NCBI GenBank assembly: GCA_948099385.1
Contig: CANUEZ040000028.1
Coordinates: 3,534,001 to 3,598,000, forward strand
Direction: 5' to 3'
Source of the DNA: Fasciola hepatica
Lineage: Eukaryota > Platyhelminthes > Trematoda > Plagiorchiida > Fasciolidae
DNA length: 64,000 nucleotides
This document shows, in pieces, positions 20,096 through 33,169 of the stretch. The position numbers were made by a program, and so were the translations under genes. Numbering within the stretch: the stretch's first letter is position 1; every line of letters begins with the position of its first letter. The notes beneath the pieces are model-generated. The model was not told the DNA's origin, made no database searches, and saw only the letters and a list, made by a program, of their open reading frames with translations.

Positions 20096-21540
20096 AGGAA
20101 CACAGAAATGAGGCTCACGTCACCAGCTCGTCCGACGGGATGAGGACTTAGGTGGCACGGAAGTCCAGGGTGTGAACCGTCTGAAATGAGTAGCAGTGTC
20201 GGTAAGTCACATAACAGTTCAGATATCCGCGTGCCAACGGGTAATACCACACACACAGCACAAGTGAATGTGCTCAGTAAGGAACCTGCAGCAGAAGGCA
20301 CAGCCGACAGGTAACGTACATTGAAGAATAAATCTGTCCCACAAGCCGGAGAGCAAAATGTACAGTTCGAGGGGCCCGAGGGCAGGAAGAACAAGTGTCC
20401 ATGGTTTATTTGAACAAAATAGATGTTTTAGTCATTGTCATGAAGGGTTTGGTCTTGAAAGTCATCCGCGCCCATTGGTTTACTCGGGGCCTTCACTTCC
20501 GAAGAGAAGAAGGGGAGAAAGTACAAAGATTAGAGACGGGTAATTTAAACATCTGTGGTTCACTAGACCCATATCAGCAGCCGAATTCTGCGCCTCACGA
20601 ATCACATGACAATAAACTCCCTCAGTGACCACTTTAACCCGTGATCTTATTCTACCTACTGGATGGTCTTTCTTCGGCTGTGGCACCTCTGTTGCCGATC
20701 ATATTTTGCGATTCAAGGAAAGTTGTTGCTTTGGCGCGTGCCCAGGTGTCACTTGAGCGTCTGTAATCCGGTTGATTCACTTGAGGGTTGCAAACTTCGG
20801 AGAATGTTGTGTGTTACACATCACCACCCCCGGTTTTTCGGCTTTTTTGTCCGTATCGTTTGCGGTTTTCTATATGGCACTGCCGCCACTGACTCTGGTT
20901 TTGGGCCGTTTCTACCTCGGTATCTGACCAATCTCTTTGGTGTCATTCTTGCTCAATCTGGCGGGCGATAGGGCCCCACTGCTTCTGAAAGGGAATTCAG
21001 ACTCTTTATACTTCTGCTCCAGAGCATCGGTTGTCCACCAAGCTGCCGTTTCCAATCCTGTTCAGCTGGCGCGAATAAAGGTCGATGAGATAAGTGCTGG
21101 GCGGGCACCAGTAAAACACGACCTGACCGCCATAGCCGATGAGGAATAACAATACTCGAGTGATGAATAATCCACTCTGAATATTCTCCCCCGCAATTCG
21201 TCGTTACTGACTTGATGCTGCCACCTTCCAAGGTCGCGCGCGGGCGCGGTCCAAAAGTCTCGCTGTTTGACTTCCGAAGGATTTTCCAAATCGGAATCTC
21301 TTGCGCTACCCAAGCTAAACGGAATGCCCCCTTCCTCTGTTCACTGAACTATCTTCCAGATCACCGGCAAAACAAGAAGCCATATGCAGTCAAGACCAGC
21401 ATCCTGAAAGCTTTCGCGTTGTCCAGTGGTCTATCTCCGAGTGAGCCGGCCATACCAGATGCGAGATATTGTCAAGATTTGTATTCTGAACCCTCTCTCT
21501 TTTTCCCGGGACAGTTTGTCCGGTGAGCTGCCTTCCAGCT
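20096..21540. other. Unassigned, no recognisable gene
   Basis: Only short frames on both strands. Some minus-strand translation around 21.0-21.3 kb may be an eroded LINE linker, but no motif supports it. Confidence 0.4.
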
Positions 21541-21549
21541 CACCGGTGA

Positions 21550-22640
21550 CACTCACATAACAAGATAATCGCCAGATTCAGGACCAGTTGAGGTTTGGAC
21601 TCGTACCCGTTTACTACCCCAAGACTTAAAGACATCAAAACTGTCTTTAGACACCTGTGGTCGAATACCTTCAGCCGGCGCAGATCTTTCTCTCGAACTG
21701 GCCGGGACTGGCTTCCATAAGGTAGCTCCGAGCAGACTGCCTCTTTTTTGACTCTGTCCTTTTGGGGGAAGGCCTGATGTCATGACAACGCCACGGGTGC
21801 CTTGGACTGGCAAAAGCCGGACAGGCCTCACAGTTGCTCGGAGAGATCTTGTCTCAGATATCTCCATCAGTGAAAACTCAACTACCCATGTACGCAAAGC
21901 TGCTAACAGATTGCGAACGTTCCCCGCAAACAGTGAGTGCGAGAGGGTCTGCTTGTCAGCCTCGAAGATACCCTTTGCATTTGGATAGAGCAAAGTGCAT
22001 GGCATACCAGGTGATTTCGACGGCCAAGTGGTTTTTGAGCTTCGTGGACGACTTGGGGGTCGTCTCCCAACAAGGCAACATCGTCAGAGTATTCTAAGTC
22101 AGTGACTTTGGAGACCGATAGAAGCTTCGCTCCACTGGTTGCAACACCATTAAGGGCTCTTTGGAGCAGATCATCCATTCTTAACTTGAAGGGGATCGGG
22201 GAAGTTGGTCATTTTTTGCCGAACGCCACTTGGGACGAAAAAGGACTCGGATAGTTGCCCACAGACCCTTGCTCTTCCAGGGGTCTGTCGATAGGGAGCT
22301 TTGAGGGTGGAAACGCACCTCTCGGGCAAGCATTCCGGCAACAGGCAAGCCCATAAAACAATCTTGTGGACGGAGTCAAATGAGGCATTATTTTCCAGAA
22401 ACACAGTCATAGACGGCCTTTGATACCTATGGCGTTTTCCAAGCAGGAGCCGAAAAGTTCGTCCAACCGCGGCCGGGACGGAACCCAGCTTTTTCTTCAA
22501 AACAAAGCGGGTCACTCAAGTGAGAAAGTCGGTGGCGGAAAATGTAAGCCAGGAGGTTTAAAGAAACAGAAATCAGGCTAATTTCCTGATGATTAGAACC
22601 GCTATGAGATAGCAACCAAAGCCATCGCAACAAGTGCACA
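21550..22640 (-). pseudogene. RTE-like LINE reverse transcriptase fragment
   Basis: Minus-strand translation shows the RTE RT order: ENNASFDSVHKIVLWACLL (motif A region), GRARVCGQLSESFFVPSGVR, then VTDLEYSDDVALLGDDPQVV, where the usual YADD has become YSDD. Several frame changes are needed, so it is an old copy. No endonuclease is joined to it. The 22.18-21.90 kb part is the clearest. Confidence 0.72.
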
Positions 22641-22678
22641 GTTGATGGTTGTCTGAACAGAACAGAACTGAACCGGGT

Positions 22679-24067
22679 CTATAGTTCTTCAGATACCGAC
22701 GGGCTTGGTGTCGCACCAATATAATCACACAACAGCGTCTTGCGCTTTGAAGGTTCGGAAAGCATACGCAACTTTTGCACGCAGTTATTCATGTCGTCCA
22801 GAAAGGCTTGCGACTCACTCGGATCTTCTTTGAGAAGAACCGCCTTGCGCGAATTCAGAGTCTGACACTTTTCAACTGGGGAAGGCTCGATACCACTATC
22901 CTCACATGACAAAGTCGCGGTTGCCGGGGCCATACCAATCACGAGGTTAAAGGGAAAATGAGAGGCGGGATAGCCCTAAAGTACTCCACTTTTCGTGGTG
23001 AATTCGGGTGAAAAATTACCGTGAGCCCGAAGTCGGCGTCGGTTGTTCATGAACAGGGACTTAATGATAGAAATGAGTTTCTCTGGTACACCCTTCAGCA
23101 AGAAGTAGCGCCAGAGAACTGTGCGGTTGACCGAGTTGAAGGCCGCTTTGAGATCAAGAAAAACAAGAACAATGGGAATATGGAAGGTGTGTTTATGTAC
23201 TAAAATTTGTCGAACTGTGAAAGTGTAATAAATACGACCTGGGCTTGAATCAACGGGCCTTCGATGGCTATCGTTCAGTAGCAGCCGCGGGTTTGGCTGC
23301 CTTTGGCTTTGCATTGGCCACTCACGAGACGTAGGTCAAAGTGCGCGCAGACAATAGCGCGATCAGTGTCTACAGACGTGGACCAAATTTATCGACAGTC
23401 CTAAATTGGTCTGCGCCAGCTGTAACTGATGGGCACTTGGTCGACCTGGATCCAACGCTGTGAATGCTCAGAAGAGCGCCAGGTTAGTCAATGCTGCACT
23501 TTGTGCGGTAAATTTGCACCCGATAGGAATAGTCCGTGATCGGAGCATAGTTGAGTTGCTTGGCCACCGTTATCGGTTCGATCGGCCGCAACGCTAAATC
23601 AGCCTCCTATTTGCCCTTCCGTCTAGTCTGGGCTTCAAACCCGGGCATTGAAATCGCTAGCAACGGACATCACGTCCGTAGCGCGCGCTGTGGAGCAGTT
23701 GAGACAAATCTCGGTAGAAGCCGTCTATAGCCTTGGGATAGCTACAGTCAGCAGAAGTGTACACAGGAGCGACAGACAGGCGATGAGCCTTCAGCCTGTT
23801 ACTGTTGACGTGCACGAAACCATTCAACTAAACTGCACACGGACGACTGCTGACTGGGGTCCAGCCGAGCAGTGCACACTCGGCTTTCGTGCTCAGAGCG
23901 ATTCCAAAACCAGCATGACCACGAGCACTAGACGCCGAACCACCCGACACGCGAAGAGTGAAACGAGAAACTGAATCTTTTATCTGGGGAGCGACGTGTA
24001 AGCACTGAAGTTGGGTGTTGTACGCGCGTCCCAGGGACACGGCACACGTCCATGACAATGGTTTCAA
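22679..24067 (-). pseudogene. RTE-like LINE fragment: endonuclease and RT
   Basis: A second RTE-like copy on the minus strand. Near 24067-23820 the endonuclease reads GFGIALSTKAECALLGWTPV, matching the element at 28 kb. From 23314 to 22976 RT reads VFLDLKAAFNSVNRTVLWR and LLKGVPEKLISIIKSLF. From 22942 a further piece (EDPSESQAFLDDMNNCVQKL) matches the part after the catalytic box, but the box itself is lost. About 0.5 kb of linker between the two parts is not readable. Confidence 0.7.
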
Positions 24068-24579
24068 GAGTTATTTCTAGGGCAACCTGATGTAGTCCGA
24101 CCTTCTCTCAGTAGTGCGTCCTCAAATTCTGCGATGGTCTCTCATGCAAGTTCGCTTTCGTCTCACTCCCTTTCAAGCTACTTCGCCCTAGCAGGATTTT
24201 GCTCTCATCCACCACCACACTGAGAACCCATCCTCCCTCGCCCTACCCTTCCCTCTGTTTTATGTGCTATACACATCACCGTGCTGCAGCCAATCTGCTT
24301 TCCCACCGGTGCCGGTTGTGACCGGAATTCCAACAGAACATTCCCTCCTAAGGCTGCCACAGCCAAACCCAGCACCAAGCCCACCGTTCTTCAACCTAGC
24401 CTACGATCCTAACTGGCCAGATTCAGCGTACGCGCGCTTATGCGAATTGGACTAAGGTAAGTCCAGCTCTAACACTGAAATCTTCCTCGATCGGTGTCTG
24501 CTGCCTTTCAGATACAAGAAAGCAAGAAGCAAGCCACACGATCAGACCAAATTCCTCGGCTAATCCCAATACCAACTTT

Positions 24580-24850
24580 CATCTATGCCCTTCTGGAGAC
24601 TTGGAAGCTGCAGCAGCCGGCAAGGCCGGTGTCTGTGTTGCTCTGAGCCGTAGAGCCAGAGAGGCCGTGTCAGACTGGATTCCTGTAAATATCCGACTTT
24701 GCGCAGTCCGGCTATGAGGTTCTTGCCCATTAACTAGATATGGAAATCGCACACGTGACTTGTTCATCATTTCCGCGTACACCCCGACAGGCTGCGGTCC
24801 GGAGGCGGACAAAGATGAGTTCTGGCACTGGAATCTAACGCCCCACCTGA
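24580..24850 (+). pseudogene. RTE-like endonuclease fragment
   Basis: The plus-strand translation resembles the endonuclease at 28.8 kb: an alanine-rich lead, GVCVAL, then SDWIPVNIRLCAVR, followed after a gap by VHPDRLRS (compare AYAPTDCSS). Frames change at least twice. It has the opposite orientation to the neighbouring RTE piece ending at 24067, so these are separate insertions. Confidence 0.6.
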
Positions 24851-26200
24851 TGTCGATAAACACTGAGAGTGACTGAAAGAAGCCTTACTGAATGCCGGCC
24901 CGACCAGTTGCGGTGCGGTCCGCCGTACCCAGAGGAGTTAAATTTTTTCGAACTCATTATTACTGCTTGAGAGCCGCCGATGTGCCTGCACCGGGGCAAG
25001 ATGCAAAGGGGCACACAAGGAACTCCCTCCGCGCTTGAAAAAGTCTGCTTGGTGATCGTGGAACTAGGTGGCCAGAACGTGCCCTCGGGATGTAAGCAGA
25101 GTCCGCCTCCGGTAACTCCAAGAAGCTCTTCTAGTGCTTTCGAGAAACTGGACCGCGAAAAACAGGGGTTAGAGACACAATCCACGAAACCGACAGGATA
25201 CCAACCACCAGACTAGACTGCTGAGAAGAACATTGTCGCTACCAGTTCAGCCAGCCACCGGCTGCTTCCACTGTACCTGGAACTCCTACCTTTCCTGTGT
25301 GGCCTGTTTCAGACATTCCCCGACGGAAGCGGAAATTTGAAAAGAACTACAAGCCCCCAAGCACCACAAGGCACACAGATCGGATTGCTTTCCTCTGCGC
25401 TTCTCAAAGGTGAGGAGAGTGCTCTGGTTGGAGAATTGACAACTCCGTTCTCAAAGGTCGGGACGGAAGAAATAGCTCCTACATCCTCGGGTACATCGAC
25501 GACTGTGCCCATCTTTAAAAAGGTGGCCCTAAATTAGGTTCTAATCATCAGGAAGTTATCCTTGCTTGATCTGAACCATCGGGGTTCTGTCAAGTTAGTA
25601 CTACTTCTAGGAGTGCTTTTGACGACTGAATTTACGGCAACTAAATACATATCAGACGGCGGAGATTGAGCACGATCCTCAGTGCGTGTTACGTGAACAA
25701 CAGGCCGCCTCTTCCGGCTGCGTTGGTGGCAGAGAATTACGTGAAGTGGCTCGTCCATCAAGCCCTCACTCAAGCTCTTTTGCTTCTTCCTTCAGCTTTT
25801 TATCTGAGGAAGTAATCTGCTTGGGTGACTTTGCGGAGCTTACCTCAGTTTGGACACTGTGTACCTGGTTCTTCCTTCTGTTTCCCGGTCAAGTGGACTG
25901 ACCTTTAATTAGGAGACAAAGTTTGCGGCGGGTAACCACTTGGGCATGCTTTCTGAAGGCTTTCGGATTTCGAAGGGCAAAGTAGGACGACTAGCTTTGA
26001 ACATTTTCCGGCTTCTTGCGAAATATTGGCCGCATGAAGAATCTATTGCTCCGGTACCTACCACCTGATGGGCCGCCTCGGATGCTGCGAGAGATTTGGT
26101 TACCAAGCTCCCTAAGGGGCTTATTCAAGGTGGCTATCCTGTCTGTCTAGAAGAGAGCGGACAGTGGCCTTCATTTCGTCTGCCCATGCAGCCCGTCCCT
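24835..26200 (-). pseudogene. Unrecognised coding fossil
   Basis: A single minus-strand frame is unusually open over about 1.3 kb, with stretches 26106-25909, 25773-25534, 25512-25309 and 25185-24835 all in the same register. The upper part reads like a structured protein (ATVRSLLDRQDSHLE, SLVTKSLAASEAAHQVVG, LPFEIRKPSESMPKWLPAAN). I do not recognise the family. It could be an ORF1 or Gag of a nearby retroelement or an unrelated remnant. No catalytic motif is seen. Confidence 0.35.
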
Positions 26201-28000
26201 TGACCTCAGGTTTTAGTGCGTTTGCCGACAATGCATTTAGAATATTTAAGAATAGGACAGTGGCCATGGAACGAGAACCGCCTTGTCTCACGGATAAAGT
26301 AATATATCACAACAATTTAATTTGTGCACCAGGAGAGTGAGTAGATGATCCCCTGAGAAAAGCCCACCAGGGAACTACAACGGTGATTCGCTGTCAGTTT
26401 TAAGTAAGCAGGAAGCAACCATCTTTGAGGAGGGCGACGCTATGGCCGCGTTTTTGTACTTTAGGCATAAGTAGTGTAGACCGCAAATCACTCGTTCGCG
26501 ACCTACTTCGGCTAATCACCAGGAAAGGAGCACCCGAGGTGGATATGATATCAGGGGACGGTAAAGTTTCCCGGTAGATAATTTAGGTTACTGGCACTGT
26601 AATGACAGAATAGATGCAACAGTTACGTGTGGCGCAATAAACAATATGAAACGGGTAACAGGGGCGAAACCTACAATCAAGGTGAGTTACCAAAGGCCTC
26701 AAGCGAAAAGCGCCGCCTGTTGGTGGTCCAAGTTTAATAATTACACCAATCAAGATGGCCGAGCAGTCATAGCAAATATCAGAAAAATTGACCGGCAAAA
26801 TAGGGAGATCGCGTGTTTGAGTTATAGAGTCCAACTAATGAAGTAGAAGTTGGCGGCAAAACACGGAATATTACGAACAGAGTGTTACAAATGGCATCTA
26901 CAGATGGGTGGACAAAGTTTCTCGGAAGCAAACCACCGAGTTCTCGGTTATTGTTATTCATGAGGCACTCGTATCCGATACAGTCCTGTCTATCCATTCT
27001 TTTAATACTTGTAACCTCCGTGGGTGGTTCTTCACAAGAATATGATTTGTGCACGAGGCAAGAGCGGATGATGAGTTGTCGTGTACAAGTATTGGGACGA
27101 ATTGATGGATGGAGAATTACCGGACATGCATAAGTGGTGTGCCACAATAACTGCAGAACCGGGAGTGGGCTTTCGAGAATTTTTTCGCCCATCTGTGGAT
27201 GCTACTTATATCAAAAGTAACCTCTTCCGATCTTTTTGGTCAGATCAGGCCAAGTCTGACCATGGGATTTAGAGCCCGGTCAACCAGATTTCAGATTCTT
27301 GCACGAGCAAGCCTCAGTATCCCACCGTTTTTCGACTGCGAGAGTAGTTACTTGACACTTCGGGGTCCACGGTCCTAATCGCAGAGAGCAAAACTGGGTT
27401 CACTTCTGGAAAAGACAGGGGTCAAATTTGAACAAGCTAAAGGCTAGAACAAGAGACGAAAGCACCGGGTCAGTGCGGGATGAACTAGGTCTGGCCCATG
27501 AAAAGTAACCGGAGGGAAGAACGCAGGCAGAATGAAGAAAAATAGTGGAAGAAGAGTTAGAGACTGGTGGCGAGGTGGAGATGGGGTGTGTAGGACAAAT
27601 TTTGTTAGGTGCAACTAACGGGTGACGTAGGTATTTGGATTCAAACTATGGTGTGGGACACTGATGTTCTGTTGTAACCAAGTATTGTCCAAACCAGTCT
27701 TGAGCTGTTTGATACCGTGTGGTCTGGAGCGGACAATTCAGGCTCCGAGACAGGTAATTGTCATAGATTATACTCGAAGTGCCCCCAAGTGACCATGCTT
27801 CTGCTATAGCCTCTGTCGTTGCACACTGTCTCCTCACGGGGGTGCTTACGTTGAGGTGTGGAGATAAAAATGAACGCCCGGAGCATTCCACTGGATTCAT
27901 TGACTAATGGTTAGCCTGGGAGAGAGAACAAAACCCTAATTCTGAACCAACCACGGGCGTTGTGACTGTCTCTGTGCATCCATAGCCCAAAGGGCTATGC
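26200..28000. other. Unassigned, no recognisable gene
   Basis: No frame with known motifs. Base composition drifts and short frames occur on both strands. Nothing identifiable apart from its position before the RTE-like head at 28.0 kb. Confidence 0.4.
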
Positions 28001-28009
28001 AGGATGGTT

Positions 28010-29330
28010 AGCTTAAGCCGGAGAGCCAATCATGCCTGACAGGTCAGTGGGTAGAGGCCGGACGGGGTCCAGTTTGGGGGCCGATATGAGTCGGAGACTC
28101 AGTCGATAAAACTTGTGGAGGAATATCTGGTCCAAGCCAATAGGCTTCCACTCGGCCATCCCGCTGGCCTACAGGAAGGCTGTAGCCAGAACAAAAGGCT
28201 TTGGCCGGGAACCTAATCGGTCTTCTGCTCAGCTGCCGGACATCCTGGCACTACCCCTCCAACGTCTCTCATGAAAGGCACGAATACAAACACTTCCATA
28301 CTGCGTCGGTCGTCTCGCAGGATAATTAGGGCCTCGCTGTCAGTTGCACCCGGTGGGGTGGGTAACGGTGGGTGGGCTACTGCTCAGAGTTCCCTCTCTT
28401 TTATTCAACCTTAGTCTTCCGCCTCGGGCCACCTTTCTCTGCCCCCTCTGTCCACCTATAATGCGCCCTCTGACAACACGGCCGATAATCGCAAGGGTTC
28501 GTTTTCACGTAGAGTAAAGAATAACCTGTCCTATAGCCCACAGGTTCTCAAGCCTCGTCAGCCTCTGAGTCTCGGCTCCTTTAAAGTCCGAACTCTCATG
28601 CAGGATGGTCAGCAGGCGTGCCCAGCCCTCACAATGACCTCTCTGAAGATTGATGCGTGCAGAGCAAGTGGAATGAGCTTTCAGGATTCGAGCAGTATGA
28701 TTCAGCTAACTGCTCCTGGTATCCCATCGAGTTATTTTCTGCGCACTTCAGGAGACGAAGTAGCTAGAGCTGCGGGTCAACGTGGTGTAGGAATAGTCTT
28801 GACTGACAAGGCTGAGGCTGCCCTTTTAGACTGGATCCCTGTCAGCAGTCGTTTATGTGCCAAGAGACTCCAGGGTTCAGTTGGCGTTCGAGAAGATAGT
28901 TGTGTTAAGCGCAGTTTATTTGTGATCTCGGCGTAAGCCCCAACAGACTGCAGCTCTGACACGTAGAAAGATGAGTTATATGATGAACTCGCCACCCTGG
29001 TTTGCAGTAGTAAAGGTTCTGACATTGTAGTGCTAGCTGGTGACTTCAATGCACAAGTTGGCAAACTTAGTAGGTCAGAAGCTTGTTTAGGTGGGCGTTG
29101 TGCTTTACCCGCTGAGCGTACAGATAACGGGGATAGGCTTCCCAGTTTTGTGCAGACAATCGATTGTTCTCGTCTAGCACCAATTTCCGACACAGCTCGC
29201 GTCGCACAGTGAAATGGCGCTCTAACCCTAGAGGTACTCCAAGCCAGAGTGATCATATCGCCGTAAGCTATAGGCGGCGCCGTTCTGTTCAGAACTGTAG
29301 ATCTTACTGTTCCACGTAAGTAGAGTCAGA
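28010..29330 (+). pseudogene. RTE-like LINE, 5' head and endonuclease
   Basis: Starts with a GC-rich leader (28010-28560), then a frame reading VRTLMQDGQQACPALTM and FLRTSGDEVARAAGQRGVGI. The endonuclease carries AALLDWIPVSSRLCA and SDIVVLAGDFNAQVGKLSR, then, after a frame break, SDHIAV near 29250 (the catalytic Asp-His pair). One frame break lies near 28935-28945 and another near 29200. RT is absent. 5' ends of LINEs are rarely kept, so an intact head without a tail suggests the 3' part was lost by later deletion or insertion. Confidence 0.75.
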
Positions 29331-29334
29331 CCAT

Positions 29335-30417
29335 GCATAAGTTTTATTAAGGTTTTTGCTCCAGCTCCACTTTCATCGAAGCAATCCGCGAACCCGGTAA
29401 ACCGTGCATCGTTTGTCAGATCCAGATGTTCGCGCCTGTCATGGACAGAAGTGGGCTCATTAGCTGGGATGCAGGATGAACGGTGATGTAGACGAGCATT
29501 GGGCCCATATCTATCGGCCAATACAATTGGCCCCGGGGGGTTCCGTCTGTGCTCCTAGATCCGACGCGCATCAAGGATAATAGACTTTTCAAGAGTAGTC
29601 GAGTATATATATATGTATATAATCAAACCTGTGCATATTTATATATTTGCATATATCACTTTTGTCCGGGCTCAGGCTGCCCGTCAAACAAACATGGTAC
29701 AATCGAGGAGGAATGGGTGGATAGCCCGAACCCATGATTTGTTCATGGGCCCGATGCTTACAGGCTGCTCACGCTAAGGCAAGTGATTTTCTTCTAGGTC
29801 CATAACTGGAACCTTTGGCCAGCCAAACTGAGCCGGCAGGGCAGCTAGACAAGGCGTGGTGTCCGTAACCCACTGAGGGCCGGTGACTGGTTGCTCAGTT
29901 CACTCGCCCTTCGGATGGGGCCGAACATCCTAGAAGCCCAGTACATCCCTCCGCCACAGACTCCGGTGGGCATAGCGTTGTACGCCTCATAAGCCACCCA
30001 TGGTTGGTTTGGAATCGGGGTTTGTTCAACTTCCCTAGATTGACTATTAGTCATGCAACTCTTGCACCCGAGAGCCTCAGGGCCTCAGTTCGACTAGACT
30101 TTCTGGAATCCTCTCTCTTTTAGGAGCTGGGGATACGGCACATTCTGGGATGGCCGTCAGAGTGGGTAGCATAGAGCAACATTTCAACAAGGTAAGCCTC
30201 GGAAACCAGCAGGTTCGCCCTTAATGCAAATATCTAGACCTCCAGTTATCAGCTGTCGTGAAATAGTGAAGAAAAGAGAGGTCTAGAACGAGAAAGAAGT
30301 ATTTGGTGGGGGTGTGTGATTAGATAGACCGAAAGAGACTGAACATAGGGAGGAGAAACAAGACAAAAGGAACGCTGAAGCGAACTTGAATACTGCAACT
30401 AGGCTCGAGTTGCTGAC
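29335..30417. other. Unassigned, no recognisable gene
   Basis: Contains a short TATA-rich tract near 29605-29655. No protein or RNA signal recognised. Confidence 0.4.
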
Positions 30418-33110
30418 TCATAGGTAATCCGGAAAGGCTTGTGTCCACGCAGCTTCTAGCCTCCTCCTGAACACTGCCTCTGTGTATGCTTCTACCGCTG
30501 CCTCGGGAAGTTGGTTCCAGTAGTTATTCACCCTACAAGCAAACGACTGGGTTTTGATGGTTTTGTTGGCCCTCGGCTTGATTGGTTTTATCTGGTGTCT
30601 ACGAGAAGCGGTGTTTCCGTCGCGGGTAAGCAGCAGCTTGCTTGTGGCCGGCAACCCATTTAGTTGTTTCATTGTTTCGATCGGTTTTCACCTAGTTATC
30701 CTTCTGTTCAGCGAAAATGACTCTAGCCCTGGTTGCCTGTCCTCGCACAGCAGCCATCGTAGCACAAAAATCGTTGTCGTGAACCTTCTCTGAACCTTAT
30801 CCACAGAGGAGGTGTCCCTTACTAACCGCGAAGACCAGGCTTCGACTGCATACTCCAAGTGGGGTCGGACAAGGGTCGCATACAGAGACAGCAACGACCC
30901 GAGGCTTCTTGAGGTGAGCTTTCAGCACGGCTGGTACATGGCTCTATTTGTCTTGTCAGCAGCCCGCAGACACTGTACCGACGGCCTAAAGTCACTTGGA
31001 GAAATTACTCCAAAGCCCCTGACCACGCATTCCTGGGCCGGTGGTTCCGTGTCGTCCGGGTTCAAATACCGTATCGCCCTGGTTCCCTTGGCCACCAGGC
31101 CTGAGCATTTTACCAGGTTAGGTGGCAAGTCTCATGCTAATGACCAATGGTAGGAACTTCTGGGTCCATCTGAACCTGGTTAGATTCTAGGCATCCAAGA
31201 GCACTCACGTCATCTGAAAAGTGAAGCGGGGTGACGTTACGGCCCGCAGTAAGTCGTTCACATGCGCCAGGAACAGCGCAGGGCCCATTACCTATCCCCA
31301 ACGGACCTCACTGGGTGCTGTCGCCATCGAGGACTTCGTGTCCACAACTATGGTGTAGAATATGTGGTCAGCTGGGAAGGCTATTACCCTTCCGTTAGCC
31401 CTGCAGCCAAGCTCATCCTCCCTTGATTATGCAGAAACTGCCTGTAATTCACTCTACCAAAAGCCTAACAGAGATTCAGATAGCGTACTTCCGCCCTGGC
31501 CCAACCATTTTCTGGCCCCAATAATAAAGCTTAGCAAGTTACCGGGGCAGAACATGGACACCCTAAGGCCGCTCTGTTCGGCGGAGATTAGGTTGTTCGC
31601 CCCGGGTGGCTTACTGAAGCAGTTCAAATTATTTCTTCCACAGGTTTTAGTACTGCTGTTAGCAGGCTGACAGGCCGGTAGCTAGTCACCTGGTCCCTTA
31701 AACCTCCCTTTGAATGGGCGCGACTTCCCCAATTTGTCATCCGCTTGGTAGCTCGGCCTCACTAAGAGACTTGTTGAACAGTGTGGATAAGGGCCCTGCC
31801 AGTGTCCGAGCCAGCGGTTTGAGAAAAGTTGGGAGAATTCTGTCTGGTCCTGGGGCTTTCCTCGTGCCCAGAGCGTCTAAAGCCAACCGCACATCGCCTG
31901 GGGTTGTCTTATTTACTCCTGTGGAGCAGTCCTATACAACTCTGGGGTCGATGGCCGTCTTCCCTCATCAGTTCTGTGGGCCTCCCCGAGGTATTCTCGG
32001 AAGGCTTCCGCCTGCTGTTCTTTGTTCTCCGCCTGGTTCCCGTCCCCCATTTTCAAACCTCCACTGGTTACTCACATATTCGCCTCAGCCTGGACGTAGT
32101 TAAAGAAAATCTTTGGGTGTTTCTTGGCTGCCCCAGCTACACCGATTCAGCTTTTCAGTTTGCCTGTTCTTTTTCTTTCACAAAACAATTCATTCTTTCT
32201 CCGGTATTTGAGCAACCGTCTATGCTTCCTGGTTTTCTGGCACCTCCTCCGTGCTTGTTGTTTCCCTCTCGGTGTCCGCACCGTACTGCCTCTCCGCTGA
32301 CGTGGCTGCCTTCGTCTACGCACTCTGCACTTTGGGGCTATTTCTTTGGTCAGCCAAAGCTGAGTACCGTCTGTGCTCAGTCATTTTCATTCGCCAAACC
32401 TTCATGGTTCCAGGCTTAAGATGCTGCCATGGGCAGCAACCTAACCTCGTCCGGTCCTCTGACGTTTTTCCTCAATTTGTCTAGTGGTTTTTCCCTCGGG
32501 CCCAGGAATCGGAATCTGGTAATCCCATGGTGGCTTCTACCAAGCTGAGCATCTGTTCTCACCCCGCCTACTTCTGTGGCGGAGTTAGTGATAACGAGGT
32601 CCAGTAGCCCCGGGCTTTGGCCTCCTCTCCACCGGGTGGCCTGATAAATGTGCCGCACGAGGGCCACATCCTCAAACTAGTCTATTAGGCATTGCCCAAA
32701 AGACCTAGCAGGTATCCAGGTTGATTGCCAGTCAATCTAAAGAGCATAGGGGTCCCCGAGTATTGGGAATCGCTCTCATTCCTGGATGCCTTCACAGGAC
32801 ACTCCAGCAGACCTTTTTCATGCCCAGGAATAGTGGAGGGACTCTTGTAGACGCAAACCAGTGCCACCCATAGTGACCGAACTTTCATCCGCACTGAGGC
32901 CGCCTGCATACTGGGAGTGGAGTATTCTACGTCTTCCTTTGGAGATACGAGCACCGCTACTAGCACTAACACCCCTTCTCCCCTTCTTCCATCGTTTCTA
33001 TGTGCTCTACGCACACAAAACCTGTTGGGCAAGCCGGACCTACCTACTCCCCTTCTCTCAGCCACGACTCCGTGAGGGCCATGCAGTCCATACCCCTATA
33101 TTCCGTCTCC
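30418..33110 (-). pseudogene. CR1-like LINE K, decayed, endonuclease to C-terminus
   Basis: Nearly complete ORF2 in order on the minus strand but broken by many indels. The endonuclease starts near 33.1 kb (MDCMALTESWL), then EGVLVLVAVLVS, LECPVKASRNES, and at 32667 RHIYQATRWRGGQSPGLLDL with SHHGITRFRFLG. RT N-terminal parts are poorly readable at 31.7-32.4 kb. The catalytic box is eroded to SDDV near 31.2 kb. The C-terminus is clear: QCLRAADKTNRAM, LYATLVRPHLEYAVEAWSS, then SFACRVNNYWNQLPEAAVEA. An intervening short frame on the other strand is antisense coincidence. Confidence 0.75.
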
Positions 33111-33169
33111 AGCTCCCTCCCATTTATTCCCTGTGTTTCGTGCTTTACATAGCGTCACTGATATAACCA

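Noticed and set aside
31829..32419. 196-codon plus-strand frame with hydrophobic stretches
   Set aside because: Lies antisense to the RT/endonuclease region of decayed LINE K; no domain seen.
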